Source of the DNA: Ascidia mentula
Taxonomy: Eukaryota > Chordata > Ascidiacea > Phlebobranchia > Ascidiidae
NCBI GenBank assembly: GCA_947561715.1
Contig: OX387197.1
Location: 23,834,266-23,898,265 of the forward strand
DNA length: 64,000 bases
Direction: 5' to 3'
Shown: in pieces, positions 22,539-34,343 of the stretch
Position numbering within the stretch: position 1 is the stretch's first letter
Layout of the letters: every line of letters starts with the position of its first letter
Notes under the pieces: model-generated
Seen by the model: the letters and a program-made list of their open reading frames with translations, nothing else
What the model was told of the DNA's origin: nothing
The model's database searches: none
Made by a program: the position numbers and the translations under genes

Positions 22539-23210
22539 CGTCACGAGGACGTTCCAGGATTGAACATCGGCATCGCTCAAGCACTCATCCCACGACGAGA
22601 AATTTGGAATGCGATTTTTTGTGCAAGATAGCATGGGTTCGAATCCCGCTGTAGTAGAAAACTTCCATGTATTGAGATAATTCGTGAATTTATTTAATTA
22701 TGACCTTGACAGGTTTTCTGTTTTCTGGTTCGGGAATGACGATTTCGGTGGTAACAATTGCCTTTTTTTTCTGACCGTGTCGTACTGTGTGTCTACTTCG
22801 TATAATTTACTGTTTGACCTGAAATATATGTGGATCCTTTACACTGTGTGATAATATACAGTACTTTTGACAAGACAAATGGACAGACCTGCTTGCAATA
22901 CTTTCTTTTCAACCAAAACTCGTAGTTTACGATTTGTGCAAAGTATATTTAAACGTATAAAAAACAAGCAAGCTACAGAACAATATAATATTCATCTGAT
23001 AGCAACATACAGCGAGGTACAAGGTGAGTAGAACGGATTGTGCACAGGAGGCAAGGTACAACAGGCAGTGATACACAGAGTCCATATTAATCACATATTT
23101 TGTGTCCCGCAACACTTTCACTACATCGATACCGTCCCGGAACGCGGTAAAATACATTCTCCATGAGTCATCGGATTTCATCCTTCCTGTGGAAAGGGTG
23201 GCAAATAGCC
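22539..23210. other. Convergent 3' flanks of PIK3C3 and NEK4
   Basis: 672 bases lie between the two convergent stop codons. I see no further gene. A minus-strand AATAAA at 22689-22694 could end a NEK4 transcript, although it is 517 bases past the stop. The sequence gggttcgaatccc at 22634-22646 resembles a tRNA T-arm but has no tRNA around it. Confidence 0.5.
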
Positions 23211-26200
23211 TCAGTAAGCGGTAATGCTGCCACAATGCTGAAAGATTGATTCCTCGCAAAACTTGAGTTGCCAAATCTTGCCGGCCCATAAACCGTATCT
23301 CGATTCCCCGAGGAGCGCCACCAACTTATCCTGGAAATAAAAACAAATAACGTGCATTTAGCATTCTTTCATTTGCAAAAGCATTAAAAGAACAGCGCCC
23401 TAAAAACCCAACACTTCCATCAGAATTAAGCACTAACATATTTGCAATTATTTCAACTATAATATTCCGTATCAGCCTTGTGGGGAGCGCCACCAACTTA
23501 TCCTGCAAATAACAACAAATAGCGAAAAACTGACATATTTTCATCGACAAAAGCAACAAAAACAGGTTTGCACTGCCCTGAAAAACCGATAGTTGAATCG
23601 GGATTAAGTACTAACGTGTTTACAGTTGCTGGTTGTTTCAATTCTGTGGAATCAGTCGTGTGACACTGAAATGTACTTTTTTGGTCTTGGCCTTGTTGAA
23701 AAGACTGGCAGGGACTCACGTAAGTTCGAGTTTTTAAGAAAATAAAAATCAGTCTTTTCAACAGTGCCAACACCAGGAAAGTACATTTTGGTTGTTAAAG
23801 AGCTTTAAAGGAAACTCCAAAAACCGCTATCACACAAAAACTCATCCAGCTACCTTTAAATTTTCTTCGTCGCTCTCTTGGTCGAGTAGCTCATAAGCGC
23901 GGTGAAGTAGGGGGACTCCCAGACCTTTAATGCAATCTTTCCTCAACATTACGATTCGTTTCATAAGTTTGTTCGTGGAGCCCAGGGTGGCTGCAAGGAA
24001 AAGTAATTGGTAAAATATGACGTCACGTCGAAGACTGAGCGAGTACAAATGTTTAAAAGATGACGTCATGTGTTTAATGTATGATGACGAAAAAAATTAA
24101 GTAATCTTGAATCTTCAGTGCAAGCTTGGATTTAACTCAAAAATTACAACTCAGATTTTTCGCTGCTGTTTCGCATTTGCAGAAATTGGAGTAAAAATAA
24201 AAGTGTGAACCAGGTGACACAGAACACTCTATGATTAATAAACAGCAAATACTAACCGCCGATCCCGAACTCCAGTCAGCATGTATAATTACGGACAAAC
24301 CAGTTTGAATTGACCACTTTAACTTAACTACTAACCTTGTGAGACAGCTCGCACGTTCTGTTGAGCATGGGGAGGAACACGGACGTCGATTTCAGTGGCT
24401 TGGGGGGTTTTCTGGTTGTTCTTTACCGTTGGTTTTTGTCCAGTCTGAGCAAAAAATACATCGCTTGTTATCCGTTGCGAACCAACATATATTGCATCTA
24501 TGTTGTCCATAGGTTCGGTGATATTGCAGCAAAGCGAGATAAAATCCACATTTCCTTACAAATCGGAGCGAAATATAAAAAAAATCTAACTCTAGGTGAG
24601 ATTTAAACTCACAACCCGGATATTGTTAATATTTCTTCATTCCAGAAACAATTTGTAAATTTAACTGGCTAAACAATGCGGTATCCTTGGCTTTCAGAGT
24701 GAAATATTCGAATAAAAGGAAGAGGTGGCCATCGAACACAACATGAACACTTGGGTCCATTGCCTGACCATTTTGTTACCTCTTTTGCTGAGAGTTGACT
24801 TTCAGAAAGTTCGGGTACCGGCGATAACTTTCCGTCGCCATCGCCACCGTCAACTTCGATCTGATTGGTCGGCGTGGTGGGCGGGGACTCGTCAGCCTTG
24901 TCGTCAGCCAATCGGAGCGTAGTGTGCAGGAGGGTGTAGAACTGATTTAACTCCTCGCCGCTACTGCTTTTCCTGGGCCCGCTACACAATAAAAAAATCA
25001 TTTATTTACAAAAAAGTTATTGGTTATTTGGGTGCAAAATAAGTGGAGTTGAAAACTTTGAAAAGGAAAGCCAAAGCTAGGATGCTGTTAATCATATTCT
25101 AAGTAAACGTTTCTAACTCATACTGGGTTCATCATCAGTACTTACTACATCTCTGGAGTGTTAGCACTACTACATTGCTTTAGTGCTGTATTCATTCAAT
25201 AGTAAAGTTCTACGAAGTGCTAACACTCCAGAGGTGTAGTAGTACTGATGACGAACCCAGTATGAGTTACAAACGTTTACTTAGAATATGATTAACAGCA
25301 TCCTAGCTTTGGCTTTCCTTTTCAAAGGTATTAGTTATGTTGCACAAATACATCACGGCTTTTACAGGACTGCTCTTTATATAAAATACAGATATTACGC
25401 GGATAAAATTTTGTCTTCGACAAATAAAGTGTAATTATGGCCTGCATAAGGGCTGTTTTAAAGTAAGGATTGAAAACAAATACTTTAATGACGTCACCTT
25501 CATTGAAAAAATTTGCAAAGCAAATTTTAGAAGGGGGTAGGGGGAAGTCTGGATAGAAAACCATAACAAAATACTTAGTAACGTCACCTTGCGTCGTTGG
25601 TGGCACGAACAGCAGCTGCTGCAGGGGATCCCATACGGTTCTCAACCTGAAAACGCAGAAGCCGCATTAGAAAGTGAGATTCTCCAAACAAACATCTTAT
25701 GGTAAGTTGTCCAGGTATTGGTTTGTTTCGTCATAAAAGCCTTTTTAACTTTTTTGGGGACTGAAATGTCGGCATTGATTTTAAATACAATTGCCTTTAG
25801 GACAGTTTGCATGATTGCTTTGCGGAATAAGCACCGGGTCGAGGAGTTGAATCAGTTCTACACCCTCAATCAGTTTAAATATATATTAATAGGAAACAGG
25901 AACAACATAATTACTTAACGTTGTCGCGTGTTTACCTTTACGGGTTCTGGTGGCGTTTTTGTAATAACTGGAGGCTGAACGGGATTTCCTGAAAGAAAAT
26001 AAAGGAATTTCATCACAGTTTACACTCCAGTATCATTGAAGGCAAAAGTCAATTCACTGTTTCGAAGATTTTGCGTAATGTAAAAAGGTGGTTTCACTAT
26101 TTTTTCCAAAAATACTTAAAACTACACGACTTTTTGCCTAATACCTTTCTCTTTTAGCAATAAATACAAAATATGACAACTATATGAACACATTGTTGCA

Positions 26201-29200
26201 TTTCATCAGGTTTGTAATCGAATTTGAGCATTCCATGTGTATACCTGTGCTCGGAGACGGTGTAGGTCTGGATAATTGCTTCTCTCGTTGTCTTCTTCGT
26301 CTTTCTCTGGCGGAACTTGTGCTCTGTTGACAAACAAACTTAAAAATTAGGGACATGTACAGCCATTATTACTGTGGTTTACATCAAGGTTTCCATGCCA
26401 AGTTTTCACCCAAAAGATTTACCTTGAAGATTCCTTTGGAAAATTTAAACTCTCGGACAGCGCAAGCTACGACCCCAAAAATATTACAAACAAGTTTCAA
26501 ATTTAAACGAATGAGGATTCAGCAGGCTTAACAACCACCGCCACTGCCACAAAGTTTTAAACAAACTCAGACAGATAAAACAGACAAAGTTTGCGTTTAC
26601 TTTTGTCGACGTGATACTAGATGACGACGATCCAAGCGCCTTTGACTCTTTGCTGAACAAACAAATATAAACGTGTGTTTAAAGAAGTTTAACCGAACAC
26701 AGAGTTTTCTCAAAATGACAAAAGTGACGCGTGTCACGTGAGTAGATTACCTGTCATGATTGGTTGATTCGATCACACTCGGTAGAGGCCGATGTTCAAT
26801 CTGATAAGCAAATAATAAGTTGTATTCGGCAATACTCTACGCAAACGGGCGCCATACCTAATACTACTATGATATTTTATAACCTTATCAGCACTACAAA
26901 AACAAAAAGTAAAACAACACATAATGAAAAAAACCAAAACATATATTCTGGTTTCTGATGTTGTTAATTTGTAGCTTACAATACTATGGTTAACTTCACT
27001 GAAATCGAGCCTTTTCTAACGAATAAGGTTTCTCTTCAATAAGAAATAACGAAACGTAAACCATTTTATAAAAAACAAAACATGTTCGTGCTAGTTGAAA
27101 ATATCATTATTCTCACTATTCTCTCGCTAGATTCGGATGAGCTCGAAGATCCAGCTGATTTTGCTCTTATAATTTCTTCCTGTTTTTTAGATGGAGGATT
27201 GCTCGGAGGAGTGGGTTTCTGCCAAAAAATTTAAAACAAATGTATGAATGATGTACTTTTTTCTGTGTGTGATGGGAAACCAACAAAACTTTAGTGTTGC
27301 TCCTAAATTTGGTATCTGGGATGTTCAGTAACATAAATGAATTGGTGAGAATAATTATGTTAAACAAAACTACCACAACAAATATTTTATGAAGTACCAA
27401 CAAGAATCAAAGTTTTAATATGATCAACAGCATCCTAGCTCTCGCTTTCCCATTTAAAGACATTAACTCCAGATATTTTGTGTTAAACTATTATGTCCAA
27501 ATGGAGTCCAAGAATCAAAGTAATAAGCAAACTGAAATGAAACCACAATAAACTCACTCTTTGCAGGTCATATAGATTATTAACTTTTTCTTGAGCAGAG
27601 TCTTCCGTGTGATTAGAAATCTTCCCCATCACCACTTCTCTACTCACTTTCTTGCCCTCCATGGGAATTTCTTTTATTTTGGTTTCTTCTTTAACTTTGC
27701 CTTTGATGGGATTTGCTGCAGGTAATGCTGGTAATATCTGCTTGCTTGGTGAACTTGCAACTTTGGCCTGCAAAAAGCATTATGTTGAAATGATAAATGA
27801 AAAAAATATAAACTGCAGAACTACAGTGTAGCTATGGCACATACTTTCATGGCAATGAGGTACTAAAAGTTCACAGTGCAGTTATTCTAAATGTTCCAAC
27901 AGAAAAAGGGGCCTGTTGGAATTTTACATAATCTGTTATGCAAAATCACAGAATTTGGCACCAATAATGGAGCAATCTTATGCATGTACTTCAGACTTAA
28001 AGCATTAGTGGGCAGAATTTTTTGGCATTTGTAAAATGCATAGAAGCTTACAGGTTGTGCAGCATCATGTTCAAAAACTGAGTTGTTTGATTCTCTAGAG
28101 TTGGATCTGTTTGATGAAACTGAGGGTTTTTGTTCGGAACGCAAGCGACTCTTGCGTCCAGATGTTGGCCTTCTGCAATTCAACAGCAGGCATTATTTTT
28201 GTGTTGACAGTTAAGGGTGAATTCATATCAAATTAGACATTTTAAATCACTTATTTGACACAAACCTTTTTAAATTCAGTGAAATTTCCACAGCAGCCTT
28301 TGGCTGATAAAATAACTCACATTTAAATATAATTTTAGTGCATGTTTTTTCTTTTCGGTAATTATTGCAAATAGCTTAGTTCACAAATTGTAAAGTAAAG
28401 TATTTGCCCCTTTTATACAAACATGGATCTGGACCATTGAACCACCAGGTATTTATAGTTTCTGGCTCGCAAGTCAAAAAATTTGCCCACCCTTGACCTA
28501 CCTGGATTTGCTGCTTTCGTCAAGGAAGAGTTGGATGTGCTTTTTAATGAAAGCATTTCTCAGAATTTTATTCACGCTGGGTCGTTTGTCTGCATTTTGG
28601 TGCAACATACTCTTGATGAGATCACACAACTCTGCACTGTACATATCAGGCATCTTTGGCATCTACAAAATTGTGTAAATTGAAAACTATGATAAAGAAT
28701 ATTCAAGGGAAATGGTGAATTGGTAAATTGGTAAATTTTACAAATTAACACATTAATCATTAGTAATAAACCAGTAGTTAAGTATTAACAGGTTGAATGA
28801 CTACAAACAAAATAAAACCACTAAAGTATCAATATATTTTAATCAAACAACACATAGTTGCCGTTATCCCCATCTGGGTAATTCTATATAAACAAGAATA
28901 GTTTTCAAGAACATTTTAACACCAACCTTCTTCTTCAAGATCTTGTATACCAAAGAATTCATATCTTTGGCATTAAAAGCATGTTTTAAAGTTGTCATCT
29001 CATAAACACAACAGCCCAAAGCCCACACGTCTGACTTGTAGTTATATGGCTTGTTGGAGAAAAGCTCCGGGCTCATGTAGTAGGGAGTCCCAATAAGTGT
29101 TGTGGCCATATCTGATGCACCCTCCAACACTCTGGCAATACCCAAATCGCCAACCTGCAGCAAGTAATAGTCAAATGTATACACTGTAATGTCATTAGGG

Positions 29201-30489
29201 CCTGTTCGAGTGCACTACAAAATACTTGCTATGTGACAAAAGGTTCACAGGCTTTGCAGCTTGTAGCACAATTTATGTGACAATGTCGACAATTATTCAA
29301 AATTTTACATGTCTTTAAAAAAAATTTGGACAAAAATCTGCATTGAGTTAAACAAAGAACCTAAAAACAACTTTACTTTATCCTGCATCCTTGTGTCACA
29401 AGTAAGTAATAAATTATAAACATTATAAAATACACCAATTTGAATGTTTTAAGAACAAACAAATATAAATTCCACTAAAGAAAATGTTGAACAAGCAAAA
29501 AAACTCAGCCAGTCACTGACAACAAAACTGGAATTATTCAAAAACCAGGAAATGTTGAGGAAGTTATAAATCAGCAATAGGAAGTGGTTCTGTTCACATG
29601 AGCCAACATTTTTCAGCAAATACAAGTTATGACTCACCTTTATCATTTTGGTTTTGGTCAGAAAGATGTTTTGTGTCTTCAAATCCCTGTGAAGAATGTG
29701 TTTTTGATGAAGGTATTGCAGGGCCATACATATCTGTATGAACCACCGCACTATCTGTACTTCTGTTAAGTACTCCTTCATATCTCGATGTTCACGAAGT
29801 TTAGTGTAAAGATCTCCACCTTCAGCAAACCTGTGTTTCAATACACATGTATTTAGGTCTTTATATAATCTACACATTACAATTGCAAATAAAGTGGTTC
29901 TAATACTTTGTGCACACAAAACACATTTTCACTGCTTAAACAGGCTTACTTCAAAAACTTGTTGAAAACAATTATACACAAGATTTACAGGTCTTACATA
30001 TTTTCACATAATTGTCTTACCCCATAACAATGTATAAATAACCATCATCACTTTCAAATGAATCTTTGTATGAGATAATGTTGGGATGCTTTAAGTCAGA
30101 CAACAGTTTTGCTTCTTGTTGTGCAGCTTTTCTCTCTCTTCTCGAGGCCTTTTGCAGGACAAGTTTTTTAATGACGTACTGCAAGGAAAATTGAAGACAG
30201 TCAGGTTTGTAAGTAAAATTGATAGGTAATACAACTTCCAAGCACTGAAAGCTCCTTTATCGTTCAGTATGTCATACAAAAAAGATTTGCTAAGTTAAAT
30301 GAAAACCCCAAACATAAAATTTGGATTGAAATGACAATTTGTTTTGGCCAAATTCGAACTCCACATTAAGTAAGTGAAAATATGTGAAATTACCTGTTTC
30401 TTTTCCCTTTTGTGTTGAATCAGGTGTACTTCGCCATAACTTCCTTTTCCAATCGACCGAATAATAGAATACTCGTCCAGGCTACTCAT
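23211..30489 (-). CDS. NEK4: NIMA-related serine/threonine kinase Nek4
   Basis: Protein kinase of the NIMA family, linked in vertebrates to cilia, microtubules and DNA damage. Eighteen exons in transcript order: 30489-30394, 30178-30021, 29830-29638, 29154-28927, 28662-28502, 28172-28052, 27767-27558, 27218-27117, 26800-26751, 26652-26601, 26451-26423, 26321-26245, 25988-25936, 25646-25588, 24981-24780, 24444-24336, 23990-23854, 23330-23211. Phases agree throughout, giving 718 residues (human about 840). The kinase domain spans about residues 7-265: GKGSYGEV loop, Lys36 in YVIKKL, HRD at 132-134, and DLG (152-154) in place of DFG, as in vertebrate Nek4. [20 protein letters not shown] is nearly identical to human. 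The tail is Ser/Lys-rich, with [12 protein letters not shown] resembling the human tail. The last exons encode [12 protein letters not shown]. Small exons 9-14 are supported only by splice sites and phase. Confidence 0.93.
23311..23655 (-). repeat. 172-bp tandem duplication covering the acceptor of the last NEK4 exon
   Basis: The intron end plus the first codons of the last exon occur twice, with a period of 172 bp (gagcgccaccaacttatcct at 23313 and again at 23485). The upstream copy keeps a usable acceptor, so an exon starting at 23502 begins with the same six residues, DKLVAL. It then diverges and stays open for about 58 codons before stopping at the downstream copy. The remaining ~130 bp of each unit align with many differences, so the duplication is not recent. 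Confidence 0.75.
24930..25867. repeat. Inverted 27-bp copy of NEK4 exon 15 inside intron 13
   Basis: Plus-strand 25841-25867 reads EELNQFYTL and matches the reverse complement of exon 15 sequence at 24930-24956 at 26 of 27 bases. The coordinates span both copies. The copy lies in the intron at 25647-25935, pointing opposite to the gene. Confidence 0.7.
25056..25327. mobile_element. Foldback/MITE-like element with 112-bp inverted arms, NEK4 intron 14
   Basis: The arms 25056-25167 and 25217-25327 are reverse complements with only a handful of differences, around a 49-base loop. Weaker similarity extends the arms outward to about 25024 and 25347. There is no coding capacity. A solo relative of the right arm end (atgatcaacagcatcctagc) lies at about 27418-27480 in another NEK4 intron, so this is a dispersed family rather than a local palindrome. 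Confidence 0.8.
27418..27480. repeat. Solo end of the foldback element family
   Basis: This stretch aligns with about 60 bases of the right arm end of the element at 25056-25327, including aacagcatcctagct and the flank beyond it, with scattered mismatches. It sits in the NEK4 intron 27219-27557. No second arm is present nearby. Confidence 0.55.
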
Positions 30490-31130
30490 GTTAGTGTGAG
30501 GTGACTAAATAATGTTTACCTGTTTTTACTGAACATATTTCGTTAAACACAGCAAGAAATATTTTGTTACATATTTAACATAAGAAATGTAAAAATGAAT
30601 TAACCGGTTTATATATCAACAGTACGACGAAAAGCTATGGTCACTTTTACTTTTTATCTCTCTTCAAAACGTTTGGCATTTTCGTATCCAACACTACTTT
30701 TTGGTCACAACGTTTCATGTTTATTTTGTGACGTAAATGCACGCTCTGCAGATGTTGTATCACTAGGTGTCGATCAAGATCATATTTAGATGACGATTGA
30801 AATTTGAACAAAGGATGCTGAATGAATTAGACTAAAAGTATAGCATACTGAGGTTGATTTTGCATTTTTACGATTGTACTGAGCAGAAAAGCAAAAACAT
30901 ATGTAGCCTATAACGGTTCATACATATGTGAGTGTTTTAAATGGTCTCGGTCCAATCTTACATTTGTGAATTCAAGCCTGATGCTACATTCGATTTGTTG
31001 TTAACGTGAGATCGATTGCAGTAGTGTTTAAAAAACAAAAATTGCCCTCTACAGAACAAACTTGACATAGCATAGATCTACAGGTCTAAATTAGGTTAAG
31101 CCTGCAGTAAGGTGTATAAGCATGTTGCAA
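30490..31130. promoter_or_regulatory. NEK4 upstream region
   Basis: 640 bases upstream of the NEK4 start codon without a recognised exon. The promoter must lie here, but I see no defined core element. Confidence 0.35.
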
Positions 31131-31304
31131 TGACTTTGAGGAAATGAAAGTGCTTCCCATCGTTCCATGCCTACCTTTCTTCTTTCTGGCATACAGAAAC
31201 TAATACCCATGTAGCGCATTGGTTATAGCTCGATAGAGCCCACAAAAAGCCTACGGGATAGTAGTCAAGGAACAGTTGGAAGCACTTTCACTTCCTCAAA
31301 GTCA
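31131..31304. repeat. 27-bp inverted repeat pair
   Basis: The arms 31131-31157 and 31278-31304 are reverse complements at 26 of 27 positions, around a 120-base spacer. The right arm belongs to the tandemly duplicated segment, with a homologue at about 32615-32645; the left arm has no counterpart there. Confidence 0.7.
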
Positions 31305-31785
31305 TCATACTGTTTGACGTTGGATCGTCCCTGGAACACATTGCCATGGCAAATTTGTACCGAACTTGTGCTTGCAAAATTATTTTGTGGACAAAGTGTT
31401 TGCCTAAACACCAATTGTTTCCAGTGAACAAGATTTATTTGATCGAAACGTTCTTACATGATAAATGTATGTACATGTATAACTACTGCCGCTCCTATGA
31501 AACAGAACACAGACAAAGCGTATAATACTTGCACTAGTTCTTGTCCTGGGATTGGGGCATGACAGTAAGAATGTCGAATATTTTCGTAAAATCAATATCC
31601 AGAGTAGCATGGCAAGGAAATGGCCCAATAGCATCGGAAAACAGCAAAGTAGTAATGGGCTAACACTGACCGACACGTTGTACCACAGGCACGCCATGAC
31701 AGTGGTTATCCATCATTCCAGCTCTGTCTTACCTTTGCAAAACGTAGATTAGTAAAATTCATAAATGCGACGGCCATCAAACTTG

Positions 31786-31874
31786 TGGAAGCGCTTATGG
31801 TGAGTTTTGTATTTGGCTGCTGAGGCAAGCAGTGCCTCAGCAGCCAAATACAAAACTCACCATAAGCGCTTCCA
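31786..31874. repeat. Perfect 42-bp inverted repeat with 5-base loop
   Basis: 31786-31827 is the exact reverse complement of 31833-31874, with loop agcag. Only the right arm corresponds to sequence in the other duplication unit (about 34352-34394), so the left arm was added as an inverted copy. It sits at the point where the left unit lost its gene. Confidence 0.9.
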
Positions 31875-33347
31875 GCTTCTTTATGACAATAACTTTCACC
31901 TAGGACCGAAACTTCACATCCATCTCAATCTCACTTCCGTCTTTTCTAATCACACCAACCAAGCACAGCCATGTTGATGGGCATCGTGTTTTGTTTTTGT
32001 CTATACATGTATTGAGAAGTTTTCATCCAATTCAAAACCTCGTTTCGCATCGAAATGTCATTATGTTCTTACGAGTGTATATATTTATACATCAGTGGAA
32101 TGCCAAAATAAACTCAAAACACAAATTTTAAACTTTCACCACAAAAACAAAATTGTTAAATGTTAATTTTATGGCCACATGTTTGCAATTGGTCAGACAA
32201 TTTACCCATAATTCTAATTATTTCTCTTAAACTGCAAAGTTGAAATATCCGGTCGTTTAATGCCAATCAACGTTAATATAACACCAAACAGTACAAGGTT
32301 ATCCCAGGTATAATTGCGACCTTGTCAAAAGTGACAGCAAACTATTGCAAAATATGACCGTTGGGTGTCGCACCATAGTTAATTTTTTTGATCACTGGGA
32401 TGGCAAATTCAATCAAACGTGAAACATAAAGATTAGTGCAACGCAACTGACAGCGTGCGACTAATTTTCCTTGCACGTTAGTGTAAGAGGACTGTAATTT
32501 CTTCCTCCACGCATTTCCACAAACCGATTTTGTATGATGGATAATCACAACTCCGTTATGCCCATAGCGCTTGGTTACAACATAATAAAAGCCTATGGGA
32601 TGGCAGTCAAGTCACTACGGGAAACACTTTCACTTCCTCAAAGTCGTTATACTCTTTGACGTTAGTTCGTCCCTGGAACCCACCGACTTTTTGCATAATG
32701 CGATTTGGAAAACTATCTTATACTTAATGTTTCTGTAGTTTGACAAAAGATTACCTCCTCAGAACTTGTCATGATATCCTTGCACTGATCTGGTGCGCAA
32801 AGCGTTCGCCTAAACACCAATTGTTTTCAGTGAACGAGATTTATTTGATTCAAACATTCTCCGATGATAAATTTATGTACATGCTGCCGCCCCTAGGACA
32901 AAAGGCAGGCAAAGCGCGGGGATAATTATTACATTGGTTATTGGCTTGGGATTTGGGCATAATAGTAAGAATGTCGAATATCTTCGTAATAAACAACGTC
33001 CAAAATCCAAACAACTATAGCATAGCATGGCAAAGAAATAAGCAACTGGCATCGAAAAACAGCAAACATAGATTATTAAAACTAATAAATATACAGGCAA
33101 AAGTACAACTGTTGTAAACGGAATCATTGCTGCCAATGGGATTTACAAAAATACGAAAGCATTTGGATTTATTTTCCTAATTTCTTTGAACATTCTTACA
33201 TTGGTTATGCCGAGTCTAAAAGCATCCACATCTCCAATGACATTTTTTCAATCAATAAAAACTTGACCATGAAGATCCGCCTTCCATTTTTACAATTCAC
33301 ATCGAATAATGCTATTGTTATTCTGGCAAGTGTGGTGGCATTGGCCA

Positions 33348-34343
33348 TCATTGCATCGTCGTCTCTAAATTGTCACCGGTGCTATTTTCTTGCTTGGAGT
33401 TGTTTTCTCCGTGACCAAGTACTTTCGAGCGAAAGAACCAGATTGCGAGGCAGTTTAACATCAAGAGCCAGTTTTCGAAAGTGTAACTGGAGGCGAGAAA
33501 ACTGGCAACGAGGGTAATTCCGAGAGCCAATGTGGTGCCTGCGATAAGGGCGTGGTATTGATACACAACCAAGTTATAGAGTATGTAAATAAAGTCAATC
33601 CCGACTGATAGCAAAGTGGATGTTACTGATCGTCTGATGGCATTCCCAATTCGTTTCTCGTTTCTGTCGCTTCTATGCAATCGCAACACGTAGACGAGCA
33701 ACAGAAGGATCGATCCTCGAATGATGACTAGCCCTGCACTGCCGAATATCATCGGTACGATGGCGTCTCTTGGATTCTCTATATTGCAGCCGGTGTCGGT
33801 CGGTATGTAATTTACTACAACAATAAGTAATATACAGTACACCGTACCACCAAGTACGATCAATGCCAGGACTGCCCAGCTTACTACAAAGGGCCACGTT
33901 TTTTCCACTTGCGAACAGGGATGCAAATACAACACCCGTTGCCGAGTCCACAAAAACGTACAAACAGCCACATGGGAAACACCGTGGATACAAGTGCTCA
34001 GTTTTGAATATACGTCACATCTGCTCATACCCGTGTCAATGAAACCCGAATTGATATTAAACTGACCGGCCACGAAGCACAGAAAAACGATTGATGACGC
34101 AACTACTAGCGATGTGAACACCGTTCCTTTGCTAATCTCCGATGAAGTGCTGCTTTTCCATTTTCCAGTACGAAAACCAAATGCGAACAGATTGACAAAC
34201 ATGTACAATGATATTGCCAATAACAATGAAATTCCCACTTCGTTTACAATGTAGCCATCTTGTAGGTGCTTCGGAACCAACACGGAGTCTGTTGGACTGT
34301 AATTTCCCTTTGCTGTAGTTTTCCCATTATCTAGAGTAGTCAT
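33348..34343 (-). CDS. Intronless seven-transmembrane receptor-like protein
   Basis: A single 331-residue open frame starting at ATG 34343. Seven hydrophobic segments are visible at about residues 34-57, 74-93, 113-132, 151-177, 197-221, 238-260 and 264-286, preceded by a short outside-type N-terminus with an NYS glycosylation site at 14-16. Cys109 before helix 3 and Cys186 in the second outer loop sit where rhodopsin-like receptors form their disulfide. TRQR at 133-136, at the end of helix 3, is where DRY would be but is not that motif. There is a polar 30-residue tail. I do not recognise a ligand class; an ascidian-specific receptor family is likely. A minus-strand AATAAA lies at 33168-33173, 175 bases past the stop. 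The copy expected in the neighbouring duplicated unit is missing. Confidence 0.8.
   Translation of the reverse strand: MTTLDNGKTTAKGNYSPTDSVLVPKHLQDGYIVNEVGISLLLAISLYMFVNLFAFGFRTGKWKSSTSSEISKGTVFTSLVVASSIVFLCFVAGQFNINSGFIDTGMSRCDVYSKLSTCIHGVSHVAVCTFLWTRQRVLYLHPCSQVEKTWPFVVSWAVLALIVLGGTVYCILLIVVVNYIPTDTGCNIENPRDAIVPMIFGSAGLVIIRGSILLLLVYVLRLHRSDRNEKRIGNAIRRSVTSTLLSVGIDFIYILYNLVVYQYHALIAGTTLALGITLVASFLASSYTFENWLLMLNCLAIWFFRSKVLGHGENNSKQENSTGDNLETTMQ

Noticed and set aside
22634-22646. gggttcgaatccc, a tRNA B-box-like motif after PIK3C3
   Set aside because: No matching acceptor stem, D-arm or anticodon arm in the 75 bases upstream; the stem is only three clean pairs.
31404-33136. Two similar hydrophobic minus-strand frames (31404-31697 and 32873-33136)
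   Set aside because: They correspond to the duplicated 3' flank of the receptor-like gene, with different lengths and no shared start; similarity is explained by the segmental duplication.
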